Positions 7,079 through 13,834 of a stretch of DNA of 15,009 bases are shown here, piece by piece. The DNA is from an uncultured Bacteroidales bacterium. Lineage in GTDB: Bacteria > Bacteroidota > Bacteroidia > Bacteroidales > P3. Location: NCBI GenBank assembly GCA_947177315.1, contig CAMWTX010000020.1, positions 1 through 15,009 of the forward strand, written 5' to 3'. The translations under genes were made by a program, and so were the position numbers. Within the stretch, counting starts at the first letter, position 1. The number at the start of each line of letters is the position of its first letter. The notes below the pieces were generated by a model. The model had not been told where the DNA came from. It saw only the letters and a program-made list of their open reading frames with translations, and made no database searches.

Positions 7079-8110
7079 ATGCCTACGCTCAAATACGCCG
7101 ACATCGTAAAGCAAATCCGTTCCAAACAGCTCGCCCCCGTTTATCTGCTGTGGGGAGAAGAAGATTTTTACATTGACCGCATCGAAAAAATCTTCGAGAA
7201 CGAACTGCTGGACGACATGCAGAAGGAATTCGACTACAGCGTGTATTTCGGGCAGGATCTCAAAGGCAAGGAACCGGGTCTGCAAGGCGTTATCGCCAAT
7301 TGCAAGCGTTTTCCCGTTATGGCGCCCTTCCAGCTGGTTATCGTCAAGGAAGCCCAGGCCATAGACCGCTGGGATGCCCTGGAAGACTACCTGCAGAAAC
7401 CCGTAGCCAGCACGGTGTTGGTGTTCAGCCACAAGCACAAAAAAATCGACAAGCGCAAATCCATCTTCAAACTCTTTGACAAGGCAGGTGTATGCTTTGA
7501 ATCATCCCCTCTCAAAGACAAGGATTATATGCCCTGGATAGAAAGCCACCTCAAGGAAAACGGCTACGACGTGCAGCCGCAGGCCCTGGCCCTGTTGAGC
7601 GAATCCTTGGGCGGCAGCCTCAACATGATCGCCAACGAATTGGCTAAACTGTTCGTGAACCTGCCGCAAAATACGGTGGTGAACGAAGACCATGTGGAAA
7701 AATACGTGGGCATCAACAAGGAATATAATCCTTTTGCCTTGGAAAAGGCTCTCGCCATGCGCGATTTGGTGGCATGCCGCAAAATCTGCAACCATATACG
7801 GCAGAACCCCAAGGAGTTTCCGTTGCCGCCCCTGATGGCGATTATCTACCGCCTCTACGCGCGCATCATCCAGGTTCACGCACTCAAAGGCAAAGGCACG
7901 CCACGCAACGAATGGGCCTCCATTCTCGGTGTGAACCCTTATTTCATCGGGCAATACGAAACCGCCGCCACACGTTATTCCTACCGCGAAACGGCGGCGA
8001 TACTGCAGATAGTAAAGATTTACGACCTTAAATCCAAAGGCTACGGCGGCAATCTCTCGCACGAAGCCTTTATAGACGAACTCTGCTTCAGGCTGTTGCA
8101 CGCCTGTTAG
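7079..8110 (+). CDS. holA: DNA polymerase III, delta subunit
   Basis: A 343-residue protein with the start typical of the family, LAPVYLLWGEEDFYIDRIEKIF (residues 17-38), followed by the AAA+-like core. The conserved block LLSESLGGSLNMIANELAKL lies near 173-192, then HVEKYVGINKEYNPFALEKALA, and a C-terminal helical domain ends in SHEAFIDELCFRLLHA. Delta is the clamp-loader subunit that opens the beta sliding clamp during replication in the cytoplasm; the length fits. The gene is 11 nt downstream of the YciO-like gene. Its last 23 bp overlap the end of the transporter gene on the other strand, a tail-to-tail arrangement. Confidence 0.92.
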   Translation: MPTLKYADIVKQIRSKQLAPVYLLWGEEDFYIDRIEKIFENELLDDMQKEFDYSVYFGQDLKGKEPGLQGVIANCKRFPVMAPFQLVIVKEAQAIDRWDALEDYLQKPVASTVLVFSHKHKKIDKRKSIFKLFDKAGVCFESSPLKDKDYMPWIESHLKENGYDVQPQALALLSESLGGSLNMIANELAKLFVNLPQNTVVNEDHVEKYVGINKEYNPFALEKALAMRDLVACRKICNHIRQNPKEFPLPPLMAIIYRLYARIIQVHALKGKGTPRNEWASILGVNPYFIGQYETAATRYSYRETAAILQIVKIYDLKSKGYGGNLSHEAFIDELCFRLLHAC

Positions 8111-9035
8111 CTTCCTCTTGCCGGCGTTTTCGCCAAAGCTGCCAACTGTTGATGATGTTCTGCCAGATAATGTAGGTTCCCATGCCTACAATCGCCAGCG
8201 GCGTGGTGCCGTCGGCGGGCGTGAGGAACATGCTCGCCACCCAGATGCCCAGCACCATGTTTTTCTGCCCCAGGCTCTGGCCGCCGCTGATACTGTCGCC
8301 GTAGTACCGCCCCAGACGCTTGCCCAAAAAGAACATCAGCCCACACAGCACCGCCGAACCAAAAGCCAGCAGAACCGACATCTTAGCCCCTGCCGTACTG
8401 CGGAGAACGGCATCCACCATCTGCGCGGCGGCGAATATCAGACACGAAGCCCACATATAGAAAGACACCTCGTGCCAACGCGCAAAACAATCATGCACCT
8501 TAGGTGCCACATACTTTAAAAGAATCGCCAGCAGGAAAGGCCCTGCCAAAATCGGCAGAACCCGCTTCAATATGCTCCAGCAGGCTATCCAAAAAGGAAT
8601 CTCGCCCGCCGAATCGTGCAGGAGGGGAAACCAGAGCGGCGCCACAAACGAAATCAGCAGACTGGAAAGCAACACATAGGTGGTGTTGGAAGCCGCGTCG
8701 CCGCCCAATTTCATTGTAACCACCGCCGATGCCGCCGCCGTGGGCGCCAGGATACACATCATGCTGCTCTCGGCCAGATGATTCCAGCCCAAGGCCGCGA
8801 ACAGGTAATACAACCCCACCGCGCCGAAAAACTGCACGGAAAGGAAAACCAGGTGTACCTTGCGGAAACGTATCTGCGAAGGGTCGATGCGGCAGAAAGT
8901 AAAGAGCAGCATCGCAAAAATAAGATAGACAGTCTTGTCGGCATAAGCGATAAAGAACTCATGCCCCAGGCTGCCTATCAGCAATGCCAGCAGCAACGCC
9001 CAATTCTTGATGAAACCTATAATTCTGCCCAACAT
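8088..9035 (-). CDS. Bile acid:sodium symporter-family (BASS-like) transporter
   Basis: A 315-residue integral membrane protein with about nine or ten hydrophobic segments from residue 12 to 290. Two blocks mark the family: MCILAPTAAASAVVTMKLGGD near residues 93-113 and GQSLGQKNMVLGIWVASMFL near 245-264, the discontinuous-helix regions around the Na+ sites. The C-terminus is short and basic (WRKRRQEEANRR), expected in the cytoplasm. Substrates of such bacterial relatives include bile acids, other organic anions and small acids; which applies here cannot be told. It lies 45 nt downstream of hutI on the same strand, so the two are probably cotranscribed, which hints at a link with histidine breakdown. 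Its end overlaps holA by 23 bp. Confidence 0.85.
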   Translation of the reverse strand: MLGRIIGFIKNWALLLALLIGSLGHEFFIAYADKTVYLIFAMLLFTFCRIDPSQIRFRKVHLVFLSVQFFGAVGLYYLFAALGWNHLAESSMMCILAPTAAASAVVTMKLGGDAASNTTYVLLSSLLISFVAPLWFPLLHDSAGEIPFWIACWSILKRVLPILAGPFLLAILLKYVAPKVHDCFARWHEVSFYMWASCLIFAAAQMVDAVLRSTAGAKMSVLLAFGSAVLCGLMFFLGKRLGRYYGDSISGGQSLGQKNMVLGIWVASMFLTPADGTTPLAIVGMGTYIIWQNIINSWQLWRKRRQEEANRRATA

Positions 9036-9080
9036 CTTCTATACTGCAAAAGCCGTCGGAACCCTCCCTTGAACGAAAGG

Positions 9081-10328
9081 CTACCTTACCTGCTTGCCGT
9101 TGAGAAACACTTTTTCCACCTTGTTGTTGCCGAAAGAATAAGGCATATACTCATAGGTGGGAATTTCCTTGGTGATAAAGAAATTGGCTTTCTTGCCCTT
9201 GGAAATGCTGCCCAACACATCGCTCACGCCCATGGCACAGGCGGTGTTGATGGTGGTGGCGTGAACCGCTTCTTCGGGATACATCCGGTAACGCACGCAA
9301 GCCAACGACATCACGAACTGCATATTGCCCGAAGGCGAGGAACCGGGATTGAAATCGGAGGCCATCGCCACCGGAAGCCCCGCCGCCATCATTTCGCGCA
9401 CCGGGCTCAAGGACATTCCCAGAAAGAAAGCCGCACCGGGAAGGACGGTAGGCATGGTATCGCCGCCCAAAAGCGCCTCGATTTCTTTCTTGCCCACATA
9501 TTCCAGGTGATCCACCGAAAGGGCCTTGTATTTTACACCCACCTGGATGCCGCCCGACAGTGCCAGTTCGTTGGCATGGATCTTGGGGCGCATTCCGTAG
9601 CGCGCGCCGGCTTCCAGAATACGCTCGGTATCCTTTATGGTAAAGAAGCCCTTGTCGCAGAAAACATCCACAAAATCCGCCAGCTTTTCCTTGCCGATGG
9701 CGGGAATCATTTCCTTGACGATCAAATCCACATATTGGGTCTGACGGCCTATGTATTCTCGGGGAACGGCGTGCGCGCCCAAGAAATTGGCCTTGATGGT
9801 GAGCGGAGATTTCTCCTTGAGTCGGGCAATCACCCGCAACATCTTCATCTCGCTCTTTAAATCCAGTCCGTAACCGCTCTTGATTTCGGCCGCCCCCGTG
9901 CCGTAAGCGCACATTTCCTGCAAACGTTCCCAAGCCGAATCAAAAAGCTCGTTTTCGGATGCCTGGCGCAGGCGATCCACCGAATTGAGGATTCCCCCGC
10001 CCCGCTTGGCGATTTCTTCATAGCTGAGCCCGCGGATCTTGTCGTTGTACTCTATTTCGCGGCTGCCGGCATATACGATATGGGTATGCGAATCGCAAAA
10101 AGAGGGAAATACGAAACGCCCCGTGGCGTCGATTTCCTTGATACGCCCGTAATCGGCTGCCATTTCGGCCCATTTCTTCATGCTGCCGTAATCCACAATC
10201 CTGCCTTTGTCAAACAGCAGAAAAGCGTTCTTGAGAACCTTGAGGTCCTGCATATCCTTGCCGCACACCTTGCGTACGGAGGCGGGCAACACCTGCACCA
10301 GCCCTTTGATATTGGTTACTACCTGCAT
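9081..10328 (-). CDS. hutI: Imidazolonepropionase
   Basis: A 415-residue amidohydrolase that opens the ring of 4-imidazolone-5-propanoate to N-formimidoyl-L-glutamate, the third step of histidine degradation, in the cytoplasm. The metal-binding motif is CDSHTHIVYAGSR (H81, H83); FLGAHAVPREY, KIHANELALSGG and ASDFNPGSSPSG supply the later His and Asp positions of the family. I chose the ATG at 10326-10328 (MQVVTNIKGLVQ), which gives the usual length and the N-terminal beta-sandwich; the frame remains open further upstream but that part has no family resemblance and runs through the promoter. A consensus promoter lies about 38 nt upstream. The other hut genes (hutH, hutU) are not next to it. 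The transporter downstream is likely in the same operon. Confidence 0.93.
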   Translation of the reverse strand: MQVVTNIKGLVQVLPASVRKVCGKDMQDLKVLKNAFLLFDKGRIVDYGSMKKWAEMAADYGRIKEIDATGRFVFPSFCDSHTHIVYAGSREIEYNDKIRGLSYEEIAKRGGGILNSVDRLRQASENELFDSAWERLQEMCAYGTGAAEIKSGYGLDLKSEMKMLRVIARLKEKSPLTIKANFLGAHAVPREYIGRQTQYVDLIVKEMIPAIGKEKLADFVDVFCDKGFFTIKDTERILEAGARYGMRPKIHANELALSGGIQVGVKYKALSVDHLEYVGKKEIEALLGGDTMPTVLPGAAFFLGMSLSPVREMMAAGLPVAMASDFNPGSSPSGNMQFVMSLACVRYRMYPEEAVHATTINTACAMGVSDVLGSISKGKKANFFITKEIPTYEYMPYSFGNNKVEKVFLNGKQVR

Positions 10329-10365
10329 CTTGCTTGTAATTTTATCGGTTGAACACCGCGAGGCA

Positions 10366-10396
10366 CAAAGGTACATCTTTGTAAACAATCCACGAA
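10366..10396 (-). promoter_or_regulatory. Promoter of hutI
   Basis: On the minus strand TACCTTTG (complement of 10366-10373) forms the -7 box, and TTCG (complement of 10393-10396) lies 19 nt upstream at the -33 position. The block is nearly identical to the 4.5S RNA promoter: CTTCGT-GATTG-TA-AAAGATGTACCTTTGT are shared with few mismatches. The predicted leader to the hutI ATG is about 30 nt. Confidence 0.7.
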
Positions 10397-10410
10397 GAGA
10401 TACCCAAGCC

Positions 10411-11481
10411 CTATTCCAACACCAAGGATGCAAATTCTTCTTTGGTCGGCAAACGGAACGTAACAGACAACATTCTCTCCACCGCGGCAATCACCACATA
10501 GTCGGGTTTGAATACCTCAAAATAGTACTCAAAATTCGACAAGTTCTTGCAATGCTGCAGTCCCGCCACAAACTTAAACCGGTCGCAATAGAACTTGTTC
10601 CACGAATAACAGTAGCTATCCTGAAAAAACAACACCGACGGACAATCCGCCTTGTCGGTCTCATAGGTAAAATATACCGGATAGCCCGGATGTATTTTCA
10701 ATGTGTCGTAACGTTCCGTAGTTTCTTCCGCTTCATTCTTACGCAATACATATTTCGGCACCACCTCATCAATCACCAACGAGGAAAGAGGCAAGTTCTT
10801 CCGCAAAACTGTCTGTACTTCGAAATCCGACAGTTTCCATGGTATTATGGCTGGAAAATCTTTGGCCATTTCTTCCAAAAGATGATTCATGCCATAATAC
10901 GCCCCTATATCATTCCAATGCAAAATATCATATTTATAATTAAAAACCTGTTCTATTTTGCCGATTTTCTGTAATAAAGCTACATTATCCACATAATGGA
11001 TGCCATAAAAACGAAGTCTTTCGGTTACCAACTGATAGAAATGTGCTTGAAATCGGTAACCTTCCGGCAGATATTGCGGATATATAGTACTCTTATTGGG
11101 ATTGAGACAAAATACGAATTTTGCGCCCCTTTTTTCACAATAATCCTGAACCCGCTTCAAATACGAACAAAATGCATCAAGATGCACACTGTCATACACC
11201 TCTTCCGTTAACTTTTCGAACAAGTGCCCATTCTTGCCATATTCATAAAGAGGATGTATCATTTCGTTAAAAACGTGGTCATTATAAACCGTGTACCCAT
11301 GAATCATTCTATCCCGAAAACCGATCCTGTCTTGAAAATACGGATCGATATCGCCCTTCCACTTGACCAATCGACGGTTGTCTATCATTGATACAGCTTC
11401 GGGATCTGTATTCGTGGTAAACACCGCCATCAACACAAAACCAACGATAACACAAGAGAATATTATTTTTATTGTTTTCAT
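10411..11481 (-). CDS. AlgJ/AlgX-like SGNH (DHHW-type) protein, partner of the O-acyltransferase
   Basis: A 356-residue protein with an N-terminal membrane anchor (IKIIFSCVIVGFVLMAVF, residues 4-21), so the main domain should lie outside the inner membrane. YFQDRIGFRDRMI (49-61) and DILHWND (D185, H188, W189, N190) are landmarks of the DHHW/AlgJ family, whose members act with MBOAT proteins in O-acetylating exported polysaccharides. FFQDSYCYSW further on has the position and shape of the family's Ser-containing block. I prefer the ATG at 11479-11481; a GTG at 11487 abuts the MBOAT stop and would add two residues. Its gene follows the MBOAT gene with 6 nt between, as in alginate-type operons. 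The coding sequence is clearly AT-richer than the neighbouring hut and hol genes. The glycan modified is unknown. Confidence 0.82.
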   Translation of the reverse strand: MKTIKIIFSCVIVGFVLMAVFTTNTDPEAVSMIDNRRLVKWKGDIDPYFQDRIGFRDRMIHGYTVYNDHVFNEMIHPLYEYGKNGHLFEKLTEEVYDSVHLDAFCSYLKRVQDYCEKRGAKFVFCLNPNKSTIYPQYLPEGYRFQAHFYQLVTERLRFYGIHYVDNVALLQKIGKIEQVFNYKYDILHWNDIGAYYGMNHLLEEMAKDFPAIIPWKLSDFEVQTVLRKNLPLSSLVIDEVVPKYVLRKNEAEETTERYDTLKIHPGYPVYFTYETDKADCPSVLFFQDSYCYSWNKFYCDRFKFVAGLQHCKNLSNFEYYFEVFKPDYVVIAAVERMLSVTFRLPTKEEFASLVLE

Positions 11482-11487
11482 TTCCAC

Positions 11488-12918
11488 CTAAAATTGAAAG
11501 TAGATGAAAGGTTGATATTTGTTTGCTGTTACAGCACAAACTGAGAGAACAAACAGTATTGTTAAAAGCACATATTTCACGATGGAGAATCCAACCGACC
11601 TTTTATCCCATTTCCGCAAGCATTCCTGTACACGTTCGTTTTGAAATATACAAAGACAAACCATCACAAAAAGTATGAGAATGACAATGCGTTGATTCAA
11701 TAGATAATAAGACCATATAAAATTCGGTTCCACCACTGGAATCATACCGAGCAGATGCTTGATGTAGGTCTTGAACATATCTAAAGTTGGTGTCTTGAAG
11801 GCAATCCAACCTATATTGACCACCAACATTGTATAAAGCCAACGCAGAATTTTCGGAATTTTCTCATACCAGCCCTTTTGAACAAGAAATCTCTCCATCA
11901 TAACACACAGGCCATGACATATACCCCATAATATGAACACCAATGAAGATCCATGCCAAATACCCGTCACCAAGAAAACAATAAAGAGGTGCAGATAAAC
12001 GTTGCCTTTCCTACTTCCTCCTAAAGGAATATAAAGATACTCCCTGAACCATGCACCCAAAGTGATGTGCCACCTCCGCCAAAACTCTGAGATAGACGTA
12101 GAAGCATACGGAAAATTGAAATTTTCGGGAATCCTGAAACCGAACATCCTGCCGATGCCGATGGCCATATCCGAGTAACCTGAAAAATCAAGATATATCT
12201 GCAAAGTGAACAAGATACTTCCCAGCCATGCCGAGGCAACATCCATTTGACCGTAGGTAACGGAAAAAATCCGGTTTACCGTAAGTGCCAACACATCGGC
12301 AACCAACACCTTCTTGGCAAGACCCACGATAAAACGTTCCAAACCCGACACCAAGTCCTCAAAAACCACCTTCCGGTTGCGGAGATACGGCTCAAATTCA
12401 TAATATTTCACGATAGGGCCTTGCGCCAGTTTGGGAAAGAACAGCATATAAAGTGCGAACTCGGCGAAATTCCTGTTGGGTTTTACCTTGCCATGCCGGA
12501 TATCGAGCAAGTAGGATATTCCGTGAAAGAGGATAAACGACAAGCCTATCGGAATCACAAGCTTTTCTATCGTGAGGTTGGAAGACAGCAAGCCATCTAT
12601 CAATCTGGCGAATTCATTCCATATCTTGTAATAAAAGAAAAACGCAAGGTTCCCGACCACACCGATACTTAAAAACGGCTTCCATTTCTTGGAAAGCAAT
12701 GCCAAGAGGTAGTTCCATACCACAATGGATGCCAATGCCGGCAGTGTCTTGACCGCCACTTTGAATCCGCCCCAGCAGAAGAACACCAACGAAAAGACAA
12801 GCAAAAGCAGATTCAAGCTCAGGTCTTTACCTCGAAAATGAAAACGGTTTATGGCATGGTATAGAATAAGGACTATGGGTAAAAACAGGAAGATAAACGA
12901 TACCGAATTAAACAACAT
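11488..12918 (-). CDS. MBOAT-family membrane O-acyltransferase (AlgI/PatA-like)
   Basis: A 476-residue polytopic membrane protein starting MLFNSVSFIFLFLPIVLILY, a start typical of the AlgI-like family. Family blocks in order are IGLSFILFHGISYLLDI (124-140), KLAQGPIVKYYEF (163-175), IYLDFSGYSDMAIGIGRMFGF (241-261), SEFWRRWHITLGAWFREYLY (278-297), IPLGG, and GIWHGSS with the likely catalytic His at 322. Such proteins move acyl groups, usually acetyl, across the inner membrane onto surface or exported glycans. It is the first gene of a two-gene unit with the AlgJ-like partner. A TACATTTG box lies just upstream, at the end of the HxlR gene. No polysaccharide biosynthesis genes are visible nearby, so the acceptor is open. 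Confidence 0.92.
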   Translation of the reverse strand: MLFNSVSFIFLFLPIVLILYHAINRFHFRGKDLSLNLLLLVFSLVFFCWGGFKVAVKTLPALASIVVWNYLLALLSKKWKPFLSIGVVGNLAFFFYYKIWNEFARLIDGLLSSNLTIEKLVIPIGLSFILFHGISYLLDIRHGKVKPNRNFAEFALYMLFFPKLAQGPIVKYYEFEPYLRNRKVVFEDLVSGLERFIVGLAKKVLVADVLALTVNRIFSVTYGQMDVASAWLGSILFTLQIYLDFSGYSDMAIGIGRMFGFRIPENFNFPYASTSISEFWRRWHITLGAWFREYLYIPLGGSRKGNVYLHLFIVFLVTGIWHGSSLVFILWGICHGLCVMMERFLVQKGWYEKIPKILRWLYTMLVVNIGWIAFKTPTLDMFKTYIKHLLGMIPVVEPNFIWSYYLLNQRIVILILFVMVCLCIFQNERVQECLRKWDKRSVGFSIVKYVLLTILFVLSVCAVTANKYQPFIYFQF

Positions 12919-12938
12919 GGGCAGGACAATTTAAATCC

Positions 12939-12964
12939 GAAGCGGATATTTCCATCGCCGCTTC
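12939..12964 (-). other. Hairpin in the leader of the O-acyltransferase gene
   Basis: GAAGCGG (12939-12945) and CCGCTTC (12958-12964) form a 7-bp stem around a 12-nt loop, lying between the -7 box and the MBOAT start codon. On the + strand it is followed by TTTT; on the minus strand, in which the leader is transcribed, no T tract follows, so it is not a clear terminator for the HxlR gene. It could structure the leader RNA. Confidence 0.4.
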
Positions 12965-12975
12965 TTTTAATCCTG

Positions 12976-12983
12976 CAAATGTA
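12976..12983 (-). promoter_or_regulatory. -7 box TACATTTG for the MBOAT/AlgJ unit
   Basis: TACATTTG on the minus strand fits TAnnTTTG and starts directly after the HxlR stop codon, 57 nt before the MBOAT ATG. No good -33 box is seen at 19-20 nt spacing, so cotranscription with HxlR is also possible. Confidence 0.45.
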
Positions 12984-13370
12984 TTAAATAGTTTCAAAAT
13001 CCCGGCGGTGTTCCACAATCTTCTTGAGATTGGCTTGCGCCCACTGCGTGAGTTGCGTGATGATAGGCACCAGGGAGCGGCCTGTTTCCGTAAGCGAATA
13101 CTCCACCCTCGGCGGCACTTCCGGATAATATTTACGGTTGACAAGACCATCGGCTTCGAGAGTCCGTAAGGTATTGGACAATATGCGGGAAGAAATATCC
13201 GGTATCTTGCGTCCCAATTCATTGTATCGAATCGGCTCGTTTTCGCTCAGCACAAGAATCACGAGCAATGCCCACTTGTTGCCGAAACGCGCTACCACAT
13301 TCCGCACGGGGCATATCTCTATAATGGCGTTACGCTGCTCTTTCTTTCTCATATCCGCGATTATTTTCAT
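12984..13370 (-). CDS. HxlR-family winged-helix transcriptional regulator
   Basis: A 128-residue protein with the full HxlR domain. ICPVRNVVARFGNKWALLVI (residues 19-38) carries the family's conserved N-terminal Cys (C20) and Gly-Lys-Trp block; ISSRILSNTLRTLEADGLV (73-91) is the recognition helix region; and PPRVEYSLTETGRSLVPII (97-115) is the wing. Relatives such as YodB and HypR sense electrophiles or oxidants through this Cys and repress divergent flavoenzyme genes. Here the gene is transcribed away from the peptide/radical SAM/nitroreductase cluster, with 210 bp between the start codons, so it is the natural candidate regulator of that cluster. I used the first ATG; a second at residue 7 is possible. 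The family call is secure; the target is inferred. Confidence 0.92.
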   Translation of the reverse strand: MKIIADMRKKEQRNAIIEICPVRNVVARFGNKWALLVILVLSENEPIRYNELGRKIPDISSRILSNTLRTLEADGLVNRKYYPEVPPRVEYSLTETGRSLVPIITQLTQWAQANLKKIVEHRRDFETI

Positions 13371-13401
13371 CGGTAAAATTAATGGATGCCCCTCATATGC
13401 G

Positions 13402-13409
13402 CAAACCTA
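13402..13409 (-). promoter_or_regulatory. Possible -7 box TAGGTTTG for the HxlR gene
   Basis: TAGGTTTG on the minus strand fits TAnnTTTG and lies about 31 nt before the ATG. I find no convincing -33 partner, so the call is tentative. Confidence 0.4.
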
Positions 13410-13470
13410 CTCCGAAAAGTAATTTTTTTTCATCGGATTTGCTTTTTCAAACCCCTGAAAATCATCAAAG

Positions 13471-13504
13471 GTAACTTTTTTGTTACTTGCTAATACAATT
13501 GTAA
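13471..13504. promoter_or_regulatory. Candidate operator: inverted repeats between the HxlR gene and the peptide gene
   Basis: GTAAC (13471-13475) and GTTAC (13482-13486) form an inverted repeat around six T. A second, overlapping one, TTAC (13483-13486) with GTAA (13501-13504), ends 4 nt before the -33 box of the peptide promoter. Paired TTAC/GTAA elements are of the kind HxlR-type dimers can bind, and the location between divergent genes suits autoregulation. The assignment is inferred from symmetry and position only. Confidence 0.4.
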
Positions 13505-13508
13505 GTTC

Positions 13509-13539
13509 TTGATTCATAAAATCCAACACTCTATTTTTG
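13509..13539 (+). promoter_or_regulatory. Promoter of the peptide/radical SAM cluster
   Basis: TTG (13509-13511) and TATTTTTG (13532-13539) form a Bacteroidota-type -33/-7 pair with 20 nt between. The peptide ATG follows 41 nt after the -7 box, giving a leader of about 35 nt. Confidence 0.65.
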
Positions 13540-13580
13540 TAAGATAAAACCATTGTCTAACCCTATAAAACATTACGCTT

Positions 13581-13760
13581 ATGAAACGTATCGACAACGG
13601 TGCTGTAAAGCACACCGCACAGGCTTACCTCTGTGTCAAAGCCGAAAACAAACAAGGCTCCGCTCCCTGCGGTTCCGCTTGCGGTGCAGGCGGCGGCGAA
13701 CCCAAACCCGCTCCCAAACCCGGTTCCTGCGGTTCGGCCTGCGGCGCCGGCGACAAGTAG
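13581..13760 (+). CDS. Cys/Gly-rich ACGX-type peptide, probable substrate of the adjacent radical SAM enzyme
   Basis: A 59-residue peptide from the ATG at 13581 to the TAG at 13758. The first ~26 residues are ordinary (MKRIDNGAVKHTAQAYLC, then VKAENKQG) and could be the recognition leader; Cys18 lies in this part. The rest has two blocks, APCGSACGAG (28-37) and GSCGSACGAG (48-57), separated by a flexible Gly/Glu/Pro/Lys linker (GGEPKPAPKP). Each block holds two tetrads of the form [A/S/P]-C-G-[A/S], so there are four core Cys: 30, 34, 50 and 54. Short peptides with tandem ACGX tetrads next to a radical SAM/SPASM gene have been annotated as the 'ACGX system'. It has its own promoter, ends 74 nt before the enzyme gene, and is separated from it by a hairpin terminator, as expected for a substrate needed in excess. 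The modification and function are unknown. Confidence 0.82.
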   Translation: MKRIDNGAVKHTAQAYLCVKAENKQGSAPCGSACGAGGGEPKPAPKPGSCGSACGAGDK

Positions 13761-13775
13761 TCTGCACTTGGATTT

Positions 13776-13817
13776 CCCGACGGAGATGAGTTTTTATTTC
13801 CGTCGGGTTTTCTTTTT
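13776..13817 (+). terminator. Hairpin terminator/attenuator between the peptide and the radical SAM gene
   Basis: CCCGACGGA (13776-13784) and TCCGTCGGG (13799-13807) form a perfect 9-bp GC-rich stem around a 14-nt loop, followed by TTTTCTTTTT (13808-13817). The form is that of an intrinsic terminator, and no promoter box is evident before the enzyme ATG at 13835. The likely effect is partial termination, giving more peptide mRNA than enzyme mRNA. Confidence 0.8.
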
Positions 13818-13834
13818 GGGAAAAACCACCTATC

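Noticed and set aside
8616..9860. 414-codon + strand frame opposite the transporter and hutI
   Set aside because: Both minus-strand genes have clear family signatures; the + frame spans two genes and their gap, which real coding would not.
10329..10490. N-terminal extension of hutI to an upstream ATG at 10490
   Set aside because: The extra 54 codons have no amidohydrolase resemblance, overlap the end of the AlgJ-like gene and include the promoter of hutI.
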